Of a stretch of 64,000 nt of DNA, positions 43,304 to 51,550 are shown piece after piece. The stretch's first letter is position 1. Each line of letters starts with the position of its first letter. The notes beneath the pieces were generated by a model. That model made no database searches, was not told where the DNA came from, and saw only the letters and a list, made by a program, of their open reading frames with translations. A program made the translations under genes and the position numbers. This stretch comes from Chitinimonas_A lacunae (GTDB lineage: Bacteria > Pseudomonadota > Gammaproteobacteria > Burkholderiales > Chitinimonadaceae), in contig NZ_JBHSBU010000001.1 in NCBI RefSeq assembly GCF_042650885.1, forward strand, positions 1,736,001 to 1,800,000, read 5' to 3'.

Positions 43304-45313
43304 CTAACTTCGCAGCAGCCGGCGCAGCCAGTCGAGCAGGACGGTTGGAAGCAGGTCCGGCTTGGGGAGCAGGGCGTAATGGTGGAGACCGAAGATGCCG
43401 GGCACATAGTTGGCTGCCTGGCGATCGACGGTCAGGCAGAACGGCTGGATGCCTTGCAGCTTGGCTTCGGTCACGGCCTGGCGGGTGTCTTCGATGCCGT
43501 AGCGTCCTTCGTACTCGTCGGCGTCATTGGGCTTGCCGTCCGATAGCATCAGCAGCAGTCGATGCTGGGCCGGCTGTTGCAGCAGCGCCGTGGTGGCATA
43601 GCGGATCGCAGCGCCGGCGCGGGTGTAATGTTCGGGCTCAAGTCGTGCGATCCGGCGCGAGATGGTGGCATCGAACGGCTCGCCGAAGCGCTTGACCACC
43701 CGCACCACCACACCATGCGCCCCTTCGCCCGAGAAGGCATGGATCGCATTACGCTCCGCCATCCCTTGCAAAGCGATCGATACCAGCAGCAGCGCTTCCC
43801 TTTCGACATCGATCACACGCTTATTGGCGGAAATCCAGCCATCGGTCGAGCCGCTGATATCGACCAGCAGCAGGATGGCCAGGTCTCTTCGCTGCTGGCG
43901 CAGGGTCTGATACAGCCCTTGCGGCATAGGCAGGCCGGCCTGGAAATCGGCGTAGGCCGCGATATAGGCATCGAGGTCCAGCTCATCGCCGTCGAGCTGC
44001 CGGTACAGCCGGGTTCGCTGCGCCCGCAGCATTTCAAAGCGGCGCCTGACCAGATTGACGGTGGTGCGGTACTGCCTGAGCGTGGCCTCGACCCAGGCAG
44101 GCTCGCCTTGTTCGGCCGTGCGGATATGGACCGTTGCGCCGTTTTCGCGATACGCCTGCACACGGTAATCCCACTCGGGATAGCGGATAAGCTGCTGGCC
44201 CGGCTCGGCCGGCGCGGTCAGCCGCTTGGTCTGAGGGTCCGGCGCATCGTCCGACAGCAGCACTTCCCTGGCCCGACCCGGCGTCGTCACCAGACGCGCC
44301 TCGGGCAGCTCGGACAGGGCGTCGGCAAACTCTTCGGCCGCCACGGCTTCATCGCGATCGGTCGGCCGTTGCAGACCGACCGGGTCTTCGGCCTGCTCAT
44401 GCGGTTGGCCTGTCTGCACCATCCAGGTGCCTGGAGACTGGTCGTCCTCGTCATCCGACGCCTCCCGCACCTCAGGCCGCCGGCTCAGCCGGGCACTGCG
44501 TGGCGTGGCCGGGTCTGCTTCGTCCAACGGCCCGGACCCCTCGATATAGCGCACCGCCGCCGGCAAGGGACGGACTTCGCCGGTCCACAGATCGCGGTAG
44601 AGAAGCCGTCCGCTTGTCCGCACCACGCCCTGCCGCCGCAAATCCGCCGCCAGCGCCTGTGCCTGCGCCAGACATTGCGCGGAGGACAGCACGGTTAGCG
44701 CCTCCACCTGCTGCGTCAGCAAGGCACGCGCCAGGCGCTCGAGCGGGACCCGATAGTCAGGCAGCAGGGACAGCGGCGGACGCGCCGCCAGCGCTGTGGC
44801 GCGCATCGTTTGCAGCGCCTGCTTGATGCCCGGAAGCTGCCTGACCAGCGCCGCATCGGCTGCCTGCGCCTCCAGCAGCAGATAGACGGCACGCTCAAGT
44901 GGATCGGTCAAGCCATGCCAGCGTGGCACCCAGGCACGTGTGGCCCGCTGGGCCTGTTGCAGCGCCAGGACGCGGAATTGTTGCAGGCCGGATAGTTGCG
45001 CCGAAGTGGACAGCAGAGGCGGCAGCCAGATGCTGTGGCCATCGGTCGCCGGCAGGGCGGCGGTGGTGCGGGGGCCTTCGGCGCGGCGAAAGACCTTGCT
45101 CAGAAAAGTTGCCGGTGCCGGCGGCTGCGCCGCACGCAGCAGAAAACGCCGGCCGAACACGGCGCTGAGCAGCAGATCAAGCCGCTGGGCCGTATCGCGC
45201 AGCGCAGTCAGTTCGGGGCCGGGGGCATCCTTGCGCTGACGCCGCCATAGATCGCGCACAAAGATGGTGGCATGGCGAGCGACATCGGTAATGACCTCTT
45301 CGGCTTCCGCCAC
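43304..45313 (-). CDS. norD: NorD-type VWA-domain protein
   Basis: A 669-residue protein required in denitrifiers for assembly or activation of NO reductase, working with the NorQ ATPase. The C-terminal VWA domain (about 470-660) carries the MIDAS motif LLVDISGSTDGW and LLMLSDGKPND. The N-terminal half is helical and arginine-rich with no known domain; residues about 270-345 are acidic and low-complexity. It is the last gene of the nor operon, 9 nt after norQ, and ends close to the non-coding repeat region. Confidence 0.92.
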   Translation of the reverse strand: MAEAEEVITDVARHATIFVRDLWRRQRKDAPGPELTALRDTAQRLDLLLSAVFGRRFLLRAAQPPAPATFLSKVFRRAEGPRTTAALPATDGHSIWLPPLLSTSAQLSGLQQFRVLALQQAQRATRAWVPRWHGLTDPLERAVYLLLEAQAADAALVRQLPGIKQALQTMRATALAARPPLSLLPDYRVPLERLARALLTQQVEALTVLSSAQCLAQAQALAADLRRQGVVRTSGRLLYRDLWTGEVRPLPAAVRYIEGSGPLDEADPATPRSARLSRRPEVREASDDEDDQSPGTWMVQTGQPHEQAEDPVGLQRPTDRDEAVAAEEFADALSELPEARLVTTPGRAREVLLSDDAPDPQTKRLTAPAEPGQQLIRYPEWDYRVQAYRENGATVHIRTAEQGEPAWVEATLRQYRTTVNLVRRRFEMLRAQRTRLYRQLDGDELDLDAYIAAYADFQAGLPMPQGLYQTLRQQRRDLAILLLVDISGSTDGWISANKRVIDVEREALLLVSIALQGMAERNAIHAFSGEGAHGVVVRVVKRFGEPFDATISRRIARLEPEHYTRAGAAIRYATTALLQQPAQHRLLLMLSDGKPNDADEYEGRYGIEDTRQAVTEAKLQGIQPFCLTVDRQAANYVPGIFGLHHYALLPKPDLLPTVLLDWLRRLLRS

Positions 45314-45322
45314 CCCAGCCTC

Positions 45323-46123
45323 CTACACGAATGTGGCATCGACCAGGTCGCGCATCGCCCCGACCAGGGACTCGTCGTCCGACAGTGGGGAAACGATGGC
45401 GGTGTAACACGCCTCTCGGACTTCCACCCCACTCGCGGCCAGCCGGGCAGCCGCAATCAGCAACCGGGTGCTGGGCACTTCGGCCAGGCCGCGATCCTGC
45501 AAGGCCCGCACACGCTGCGCCAGCGCCACCAGGGCTTGCGCCAGGGCATGATCGGCCCGGCCTTCGCGCTGCACGATAGCCGCTTCCTGCTCTGTGGCGG
45601 GAAAGGTGAAGTCGAGTGCCACGAAGCGCTGGCGCGTGCTGGGTTTCAAATCCTTGAGCAGGCGTTGATAGCCCGGATTGTAGGAAACCACGAGCTGAAA
45701 GCCCGGCGCCGCCTCGATCAGCTCGCCGGTCTTGTCGATGGGCAGCAGACGGCGATGGTCGGTGAGCGGGTGCAGCACCACCACGGTGTCTTGCCGCGCC
45801 TCGACGATTTCATCGAGATAACAGATCGCCCCTTCGCGTACCGCCCGGGTGAGCGGGCCATCCTGCCATTGCGTGCCGTCGAAGCGGACCAGAAAGCGCC
45901 CGATCAGATCGCTGGCACTGAGGTCGTCGTGGCACGACACCGTGATCAGCGGCCGCTTGAGCCGCCACGCCATATGCTCGACAAAGCGGGTCTTGCCGCA
46001 ACCGGTCGGGCCTTTCAGCATCAGGGCCAGATTGCTGGCGTGGCATTGCTCGAAGATTTGAATCTCCTGCCCGACGGGCAGGTAGTAAGGCTCTGTGGTC
46101 GCGCCGTTCGATGGCTTGGTCAC
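45323..46123 (-). CDS. norQ: NorQ/CbbQ-type AAA+ ATPase
   Basis: A 266-residue MoxR-class AAA+ protein. Walker A is GPTGCGKT, Walker B ICYLDEIVEA, with a later SYNPGYQRLLKDLKPSTRQRF (sensor and arginine-finger region). It acts with NorD to insert metal or mature NO reductase. The GTG at 46123 is chosen because it lies 4 nt after the norB stop and gives the usual NorQ length. A longer version from an in-frame start at 46171 would overlap norB by 44 nt. Confidence 0.92.
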   Translation of the reverse strand: MTKPSNGATTEPYYLPVGQEIQIFEQCHASNLALMLKGPTGCGKTRFVEHMAWRLKRPLITVSCHDDLSASDLIGRFLVRFDGTQWQDGPLTRAVREGAICYLDEIVEARQDTVVVLHPLTDHRRLLPIDKTGELIEAAPGFQLVVSYNPGYQRLLKDLKPSTRQRFVALDFTFPATEQEAAIVQREGRADHALAQALVALAQRVRALQDRGLAEVPSTRLLIAAARLAASGVEVREACYTAIVSPLSDDESLVGAMRDLVDATFV

Positions 46124-46127
46124 CCGC

Positions 46128-47498
46128 TCATGCCCCTGGCTGTCCGACCGCCCCGCCGACCGGCTCAACATCGCGAGTCAGTTCGAATTTGGGTGCATAA
46201 CGGAAGAAGTCGATGATGAACAGGGCCACCCCGACGGCAAACAGCGCCCCGGTGACGATCAGCATCAGGAAATGCACCTGGATCTTCAGCTGCGCATCGA
46301 GATAACCCAGCCCAAGAATCCGCTCCAGATAGACCTGACCGATACCGGCGGTGGCAAACGACAGGGTCATGCCGAACATGCCGGTGATCTGTAGCCAGAA
46401 AGACCAGTAGCCCAGCGTCGTGCCCTGTTCGCGCCGGCCCGGGGCCATCGCGGGCAAGGCATAACTGATCATGGCCAGCACGATCATGGCGTAGGCGCCA
46501 TAGAAAGCGGCATGGCCATGCATGGCGGTGATCAGCGTGCCGTGGGTCCATTTATTGACTGCAGGCCAGGTATGGGCCAGCCCGAGCAGCCCCGCGCCGA
46601 ACAGCGTGTAGACGGCGCTGCCCACGGTCCAATGCAGTGCCAGCGTATTGGGATGGGCCATGCCTGAGCGGCGGATGGCCGAATAGGCATAGATGGCCAT
46701 CCCCACCAGCGCCACCGGCTCCAGCGCACTGAAAATACCGCCGATGGGCAGCCAATAGCCCGGCACACCGATCCAGTAGTAATGGTGGGCCGTGCCCAGA
46801 ATGCCGGCGATAAATACCAGACCGACAATTACATACAGCCATTTCTCCATCACTTCGCGGTCGGCACCCGACAGCCGAATCAGCAGATAAGCCAGAAAGC
46901 CGCCTTGTATCATCTCCCATACCCCTTCCACCCATAAATGGATGGTCCACCAGCGGTAGAAGATGGAGACGACATAATTCTTGTATTCGAATAAGGCCGG
47001 GAAAAACAGCACCGCTGCACCGCCCACTCCTAACAGCAGCACGCCTTCGGTGGTGGTAAAACGGCCGGATTTTTTAATGGTCATACCGATGTTGTAGAGA
47101 AATATCAACATCACCACCACGATGACCAATTTATGCGGCAATGGCTGCTCCAGCAGCTTGTTGCCGGTCCCGTAGCGAAATAGATAACCCACCACGGCCG
47201 TCACGCCCATGGTCACCCACAATCCCAACTGGATATAGGCCAGTTTGACGCTATGGAGTTCGGTGCGCGATTCGTCGGGCACCATCCAGTAAGTCGCCCC
47301 CATAAAGCCGGTCAGTACCCACACAATCAGCAGATTGGTATGGATGACCTTGGTGACATCGAACGGCAATAGATAGAGCAGCGGGTCCGGACCAAGATAT
47401 TTGGTCGCCGACAGCAGACCAAAGACAATCTGCAGCCCAAAAAGCACCATGGCTACAGCGAAATACCAATACGCGACAGACTGAGATTTATATCTCAT
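46128..47498 (-). CDS. norB: Nitric oxide reductase large subunit (cNor type)
   Basis: A 456-residue inner-membrane protein with about 12 helices that reduces 2 NO to N2O at a haem b3/FeB site. Haem and iron ligands are in KVIHTNLLIVWVLTGFMGATYW, TIHLWVEGVWEMIQGGFLAY (His plus the NorB-specific Glu), LGTAHHYYWIGVPGYW and MHGHAAFYGAYAMIVLAM. There is no fused quinol-oxidising N-terminal domain, so it needs NorC as electron donor. It lies 13 nt after norC. Confidence 0.96.
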   Translation of the reverse strand: MRYKSQSVAYWYFAVAMVLFGLQIVFGLLSATKYLGPDPLLYLLPFDVTKVIHTNLLIVWVLTGFMGATYWMVPDESRTELHSVKLAYIQLGLWVTMGVTAVVGYLFRYGTGNKLLEQPLPHKLVIVVVMLIFLYNIGMTIKKSGRFTTTEGVLLLGVGGAAVLFFPALFEYKNYVVSIFYRWWTIHLWVEGVWEMIQGGFLAYLLIRLSGADREVMEKWLYVIVGLVFIAGILGTAHHYYWIGVPGYWLPIGGIFSALEPVALVGMAIYAYSAIRRSGMAHPNTLALHWTVGSAVYTLFGAGLLGLAHTWPAVNKWTHGTLITAMHGHAAFYGAYAMIVLAMISYALPAMAPGRREQGTTLGYWSFWLQITGMFGMTLSFATAGIGQVYLERILGLGYLDAQLKIQVHFLMLIVTGALFAVGVALFIIDFFRYAPKFELTRDVEPVGGAVGQPGA

Positions 47499-47511
47499 CG
47501 TGGCTCCTCGG

Positions 47512-48369
47512 TTATTTCAAGCTCATCAAATAAGCGGTGAGCTGTTCGATTTGTTCGGGTTTGAGCGACTGGCCATACGTGTTCGGCATGAAGGAAACCC
47601 CATCGGCCGAATACATGGCGCCCGGCACGATATGCGCGCTCGGTTCGAGAATGGCTTCGCGGATATAAGCCTGGGCGTCTTTCGCCTTACCCTTATAACC
47701 GGGTGTGGCAATCGCCTGGAGTGCCCGGCTGCCCACTCCGGCCAGCGAAGGACCGGCCATATTGACGCCGGGCGCCACTGAATGACAGGCATTGCAGGCC
47801 GGCGAGGTGGACCGGAACACCCGCTCGCCCAGCGCCATCGGATTCTCGCCCCCCGTGACCGGACGCGCCGCCGGCGGCGCCATCGCGCTGGCCGACTCGA
47901 CCTTCTGCGAAGCCGTGGTGTCGGTGCCGGGGATCGTGGCCCCCGTCACCAGAATCGGCCGGGGCGGCCAGCCTTGATTGTCGACATTGCTGACCCAGGC
48001 GAGAAAGGCAATCAGATTCTTGATTTCCTGATCGCTCAAATCCTGTTTAGGCATCAGTCGCCTATGCCGCTGTTCATCGTAGAACTGGGCCGGATTTTTC
48101 ATATAGGCCGTCAGGTATTGTTCACCGCGCAATTGGGTGATTTTGGTCAGATCGGGCGCATAATAGGCACCTTCACCAAATAAGGTGTGACAGTTGATGC
48201 AATTGAATTTATGCCAGACATCCTTGCCCGCCACGACTTCGGGCGTTAATTTGTCGGCGTTGGTCAGGGTGGGAAATTGCCGATGACTGTCAACGGTCAG
48301 CCCTAAAAATACCAGCGTTGCCACAGCCGTCGAGCCGATTGCAAAGAGTCTTGTTTGCCGTTTATTCAT
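47512..48369 (-). CDS. norC: NorC with a second fused cytochrome c domain
   Basis: A 285-residue protein anchored by one N-terminal helix (FAIGSTAVATLVFLGLTV). The usual NorC cytochrome c domain follows, with CINCH (57-61) and axial Met in RLMPKQD. After a Pro/Ala/Thr linker (about 140-175) comes a second cytochrome c domain with CNACH (192-196) and the axial Met in SFMPNTYGQ. Typical NorC is about 150 residues with one haem; this is a dihaem fusion. The added domain may be a built-in electron donor to NO reductase. It starts the structural part of the nor operon. Confidence 0.93.
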   Translation of the reverse strand: MNKRQTRLFAIGSTAVATLVFLGLTVDSHRQFPTLTNADKLTPEVVAGKDVWHKFNCINCHTLFGEGAYYAPDLTKITQLRGEQYLTAYMKNPAQFYDEQRHRRLMPKQDLSDQEIKNLIAFLAWVSNVDNQGWPPRPILVTGATIPGTDTTASQKVESASAMAPPAARPVTGGENPMALGERVFRSTSPACNACHSVAPGVNMAGPSLAGVGSRALQAIATPGYKGKAKDAQAYIREAILEPSAHIVPGAMYSADGVSFMPNTYGQSLKPEQIEQLTAYLMSLK

Positions 48370-48382
48370 GACGCCCTTTCCT

Positions 48383-48595
48383 TCAGACGCCGATACCGGC
48401 CCAATAAGTGACCGACATATAAGCGGCGTAGATCACGGCCACGGCCATCAGCAGCACAATCAGGTAACTCAGGGTCTTGAGTGCTCCGAGCACACGCGCC
48501 TCCATTATGAATTTCTTGCCATGGAATAAACCGTAGTACAGAGTCTTGGCAATGTGAAGAAATCGACTGTTTTTCGTCTTTACCATCCCAGCCAT
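48383..48595 (-). CDS. Small membrane protein of the nor operon
   Basis: A 70-residue protein with a basic N-terminus and one hydrophobic helix near the end (LKTLSYLIVLLMAVAVIYAAYMSVTYW). It precedes norC by 13 nt on the same strand, so it is very likely co-transcribed. I recognise no family. A start at codon 31 (48505) would give a 40-residue protein containing only the helix, and neither start has a strong ribosome-binding site. It may be an assembly or stability factor for NorCB. Confidence 0.6.
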   Translation of the reverse strand: MAGMVKTKNSRFLHIAKTLYYGLFHGKKFIMEARVLGALKTLSYLIVLLMAVAVIYAAYMSVTYWAGIGV

Positions 48596-48625
48596 AACAT
48601 TACCGCAATCGGGAATATTAATTGC

Positions 48626-48691
48626 TCAGGAAGCAACGCTATCAATTGATGTCAGATTTTCCTCGAACCCGTCACAGCATCCTTTTTCCAT
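48626..48691 (-). CDS. Possible 21-residue Cys-Cys peptide in the nor leader
   Basis: The ATG at 48691 is preceded by GGAGG 5 nt upstream, the strongest ribosome-binding site in this leader. The frame encodes an acidic 21-residue peptide beginning MEKGCCDGFEEN. It lies between the FNR/DNR-type box and the small membrane-protein gene, so it would be translated from the nor mRNA. Function is unknown; the paired cysteines invite a role in NO or metal sensing. Confidence 0.4.
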   Translation of the reverse strand: MEKGCCDGFEENLTSIDSVAS

Positions 48692-48757
48692 ATTGCCTCC
48701 GGTTAGGGCATTGCGTCGATTGATAAATATCCAGAAATAGATGAGCTTTCTTTTTTG

Positions 48758-48771
48758 TTGACCGGAGTCAA
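48758..48771 (-). promoter_or_regulatory. FNR/DNR-type box upstream of the nor operon
   Basis: TTGAC-CGGA-GTCAA is a perfect palindrome of the CRP/FNR class that controls NO-reductase genes (consensus TTGAT/C-N4-A/GTCAA). A minus-strand -10-like GATATT lies at 48732-48727, placing the box near -41.5 to -44, as for a class II activator. Predicted start is about 30 nt before the Cys-Cys mini-ORF. Confidence 0.72.
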
Positions 48772-48914
48772 GTCGATGAAATCCAGCAGGTATCTCTATC
48801 CACCTTGAAAATATATTTAATATATGAATATTTAATATATAATCCGTCCAAACACACGAAAACTCCACTGTCCATCCCCATCCGCCGCCCCCTTCCCTAT
48901 TCTGCCGCGAAGTT

Positions 48915-49020
48915 TGACCATTTTTTGTGCAAGCAAAAAAAGCCTTGCTCGATCAAAAAGATAAGAAAGTTATTCACAGGCCGTTCACATGACTATCCCG
49001 CTCGGCTGTGGAATCTTTGG
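48915..49020 (+). repeat. Dispersed ~100-bp intergenic repeat, copy C
   Basis: Same order of blocks as copies A and B, 5.7 kb away: a T-run with TGCAAGC, an A-run, CTTGCTC, a DnaA-box consensus match TTATTCACA (48970-48978), ACAGGCCGTTCACA and TATCCCGCTCGGCTGTGGAATC. TTCACAG can pair with CTGTGGAA around a loop of about 25 nt. It lies just before the (GGAGGT)n tract. Confidence 0.7.
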
Positions 49021-49079
49021 GCTAAACGCAGAGAAACCGGCAAACAGCACCGGGTGGAACCAAAGGAACAGTGGATGGG

Positions 49080-49168
49080 TTGGAGGTGGAGGTGGAGGTG
49101 GAGGTGGAGGTGGAGGTGGAGGTGGAGGTGGAGGTGGAGGTGGAGGTGGAGGTGGAGGTGGAGGTGGA
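49080..49168 (+). repeat. (GGAGGT)n tandem repeat, about 14.5 units
   Basis: An uninterrupted hexanucleotide array of about 89 bp lies in the non-coding gap between the nor leader and the biosynthetic cluster. All purine-GG steps on plus make it able to form two-layer G-quadruplexes; the minus strand is ACCTCC repeats. A six-base unit does not shift the frame, and no supported gene crosses it. Confidence 0.95.
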
Positions 49169-49256
49169 AATAATAGATTTTTTATTTATCTTGGGGATTA
49201 CCACTTGTCTTGCACAGGGATTTCCTGAAATTTTCCATTTCCTCCTCCCTTCCCTT

Positions 49257-50009
49257 TCACCCCTCCTGCATCTCAAGCACCGCATCGCCTCGACGCGAAC
49301 GCGCGGTGCCGAGCAATTCATAGAAGCGCTGGTATTCGGCCTCGGGCAGCTTATGCCCCACCCAGTTCAGATAGCAGGCAATCTCGTGGGCGCGCGTCAC
49401 CGAGCCTTCCTGGCTGAAGAACAGCTTGTCGTGTACGGCAATGGCCCGGATCACAAAGCACGGCAAGGGTGCCTGCATCGGCCGAAAGCGATCGGAATGC
49501 ACCCCGGGCACCGGGCTGTGCGGGCGGAATTCGCCCAGCATCAGACCGGCATTCATGAACAGCGGCTTGGTCACCGCATGGGCCAGATCGATGAATTGAT
49601 AGTGCTGCTCGCTATCGAGGCCCTCGATAAAGATCGTCAGCGAGAACAGATCAGGCGAGGCACCGCTTTGGGCAGACAGCCGCTTGAAGGCGTCCGGCAA
49701 CTGCAACAGCACCTGGATAAACGACTCGAACGACAGCCCGGTGGCATCGAGACTAGAGAAATACATGCCGCCCACATTATGCGAAGGCCGGGCAAACGGG
49801 CAGACTGCCCCTTTGCGACCCAGATCGGGATGGGCTTGCATGATGAAGCGCTCTATCCATTGCCAGCCTTCCTGGTACTGCATCGACCAGCGCTCCCGGG
49901 CCGCGGCCTCATTGGTCGCGACGGCCGACTCCTCCAACTCGGCAATCAGGCGGGCGATATCCGGTGCGCCCACCGGGGCACCAGGGCCCAAGGTCATTTC
50001 ACACGACAT
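49257..50009 (-). CDS. DUF6875-like protein of the biosynthetic cluster
   Basis: A 250-residue cytoplasmic protein. The central AHPDLGRKGAVCPFARPSHNVGGMYFSS resembles the HPxLGRxGxVCPF signature of DUF6875 proteins, which occur beside NRPS, P450 and sugar-modification genes; this is a recalled match. A conserved-looking MQAPLPCFVIRAIAVHDKLFF segment and a C-terminal helix follow. No catalytic function is established. It lies downstream of the MFS gene on the same strand (159-nt gap) and probably closes the cluster. The ribosome-binding site is weak (AAGAGA). Confidence 0.6.
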   Translation of the reverse strand: MSCEMTLGPGAPVGAPDIARLIAELEESAVATNEAAARERWSMQYQEGWQWIERFIMQAHPDLGRKGAVCPFARPSHNVGGMYFSSLDATGLSFESFIQVLLQLPDAFKRLSAQSGASPDLFSLTIFIEGLDSEQHYQFIDLAHAVTKPLFMNAGLMLGEFRPHSPVPGVHSDRFRPMQAPLPCFVIRAIAVHDKLFFSQEGSVTRAHEIACYLNWVGHKLPEAEYQRFYELLGTARSRRGDAVLEMQEG

Positions 50010-50168
50010 GATTTATCTCTTTGTAAAAACGGATTTTTATTGGGTTGTCGAATCATGCACAGCAAGCAGCCCGGGCAGGAGCATGGCGCTCCGGGCCGGC
50101 AGGCAGGCGTCTCCGTGCCTCGGGGACGCCACCTCTGCCTATGTCGGATCACGCGCCATCTCCCCGAC

Positions 50169-51386
50169 TCAGGCTTGTTTTTCCACGGCCCAGCTACGCG
50201 ATTCCGCCAGCAGGCTGTACAGCAGCGACAGCGCCGCCACACCCAGCAGCGCCGCCAGCGCAAAGAACGCCTCACTGACCCCGATCCGCGCCAGCGTGCC
50301 GCCGACGATAAAGAAACCGACCGGCACGAGCAGCGTGCGGAAGGCCGAGTAGGCCAGCATGATCCGGCCGATCAGATGGGGCGGCGAGCTGTTCTGCATC
50401 AGGGTCTGTTCGAGCGGCCCGAGGTAGCCAACGCTGGCACCGATCAGGAACAGACCGATATAGGCGACGTAGCTGCCGGCCAGCGGAATCAGCACAAAGG
50501 CCGCCAGGGCCAGCAACACCGAGGCAAGCAGACTCTGCAGCGGCGGCAGCGGGCTGTTTTTCCAGGTGTAGAGCAGCGAAGCGAGGAAAGCGCCGACGCC
50601 GAAACAGGAAATCAGCGAGCCTACCCCCAGCGCACTGCCGCCTGCTTGCTTGACCATCACTGGCAGCAGCAGCACCAGCAGCGGCGTAATCACCATATTG
50701 ATGATGGCGCTGATAAAGGTGACGGTACGCAGCACCGGATCGCGGCCGATTTCGCGGATACCGCCCAGATAGGTGGTCCGCAGCGTCTCGGTCTCGGCCT
50801 GTGGGGCCGGCGCGGGCTTTTTGCCGCGAGCAACGAACAGCAGCAGCAACACGGCGGACAGGACAAACGAGACCCCATCGATTGCCAGCGCACCGACCGC
50901 GCCAAAACCCGCGATCACTAGGCCGCCGATGGCGGGCCCGGCCAGATCGCCGAAATTGTGGAAGGTGCCGATCAGACCGTTGACCCGCTGATTGGTGACA
51001 CCGTTGTCCTCGACCAGCTCGGGAATCATCGACGAGCCCGCCGCTTCCGAGAAACTGCTGACCACCGCGGCAAACGCCAGAATCAGCGCCACCATCAACG
51101 GAGTCAGCAGACCGCTCAGATAGAGCGAGATCAGGGCAAAGGTGGCACCGGCCAGCAGCAGATCGCAGCCGATATAGACGCGGCGCTTTTCATACCGGTC
51201 AAGGAAAGGCGTGCCGAAGATCGCGGCCAGCACCGCCGCGCACGACTGCACGGCAAACACGCCGGCCATCTTGTCGGGGCCGACCTGGGCCTCGAGCAGC
51301 AGCCAGGGAATGGCAATCGCCGCAATGGCGCTGCCCAGGATGGAAAGTATCTGGGCAGAGAGCATGGCCAGAATCGATGCGTTCAA
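50169..51386 (-). CDS. MFS transporter, probable product exporter
   Basis: A 405-residue major facilitator with about 12 hydrophobic segments, of the enterobactin/drug-exporter type. It has PWLLLEAQVGPDKMAGVFAVQSCAAVLAAIFGTPFLDRYEKRRV (the cytoplasmic loop 2-3 motif DRxxRR-like) and AAGSSMIPELVEDNGVTNQRVNGLIGTFHNFGDLAGPAIGG. The start is read as TTG at 51386 because AGGAAAGG lies 6 nt before it and the protein then begins just ahead of the first helix. An upstream TTG at 51467 would add an unlikely basic extension. Its place between the P450 and DUF6875 genes suggests export or self-resistance. Confidence 0.87.
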   Translation of the reverse strand: MNASILAMLSAQILSILGSAIAAIAIPWLLLEAQVGPDKMAGVFAVQSCAAVLAAIFGTPFLDRYEKRRVYIGCDLLLAGATFALISLYLSGLLTPLMVALILAFAAVVSSFSEAAGSSMIPELVEDNGVTNQRVNGLIGTFHNFGDLAGPAIGGLVIAGFGAVGALAIDGVSFVLSAVLLLLFVARGKKPAPAPQAETETLRTTYLGGIREIGRDPVLRTVTFISAIINMVITPLLVLLLPVMVKQAGGSALGVGSLISCFGVGAFLASLLYTWKNSPLPPLQSLLASVLLALAAFVLIPLAGSYVAYIGLFLIGASVGYLGPLEQTLMQNSSPPHLIGRIMLAYSAFRTLLVPVGFFIVGGTLARIGVSEAFFALAALLGVAALSLLYSLLAESRSWAVEKQA

Positions 51387-51492
51387 GAGCGTCCTTTCCT
51401 GCCTCCACCGCGCAATCCGCGGGCGGAGTGATGAGATCGACAAGCGGTGGATTGGCTGCCACGGCAAACCAAAAAATCACCGGTTTTTTAAA

Positions 51493-51516
51493 GGGCCGCG
51501 AGGATAGCAGCGGCCC
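51493..51516 (-). terminator. Possible weak terminator after the P450 gene
   Basis: GGGCCGC (51493-51499) pairs with GCGGCCC (51510-51516) around a 10-nt loop, with only three T after it on the minus strand. It may reduce rather than stop transcription into the MFS gene. Confidence 0.35.
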
Positions 51517-51550
51517 CCTGACCGGTACAGCCTGGGCACCGGCCCATCCC

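Noticed and set aside
42994..48978. DnaA-box-like 9-mers as a replication origin
   Set aside because: Boxes are single, spread over 6 kb inside a repeat family, and dnaA, dnaN, gyrB or parAB genes are absent.
49080..49168. CRISPR array
   Set aside because: Six-base units with no spacers and no cas genes; it is a simple tandem repeat.
49071..49300. Coding frames through the (GGAGGT)n tract (Val-Glu, Trp-Arg, Gly or Thr-Ser repeats)
   Set aside because: Every frame is open across a stop-free simple repeat; none has a start region or flanking protein that looks real.
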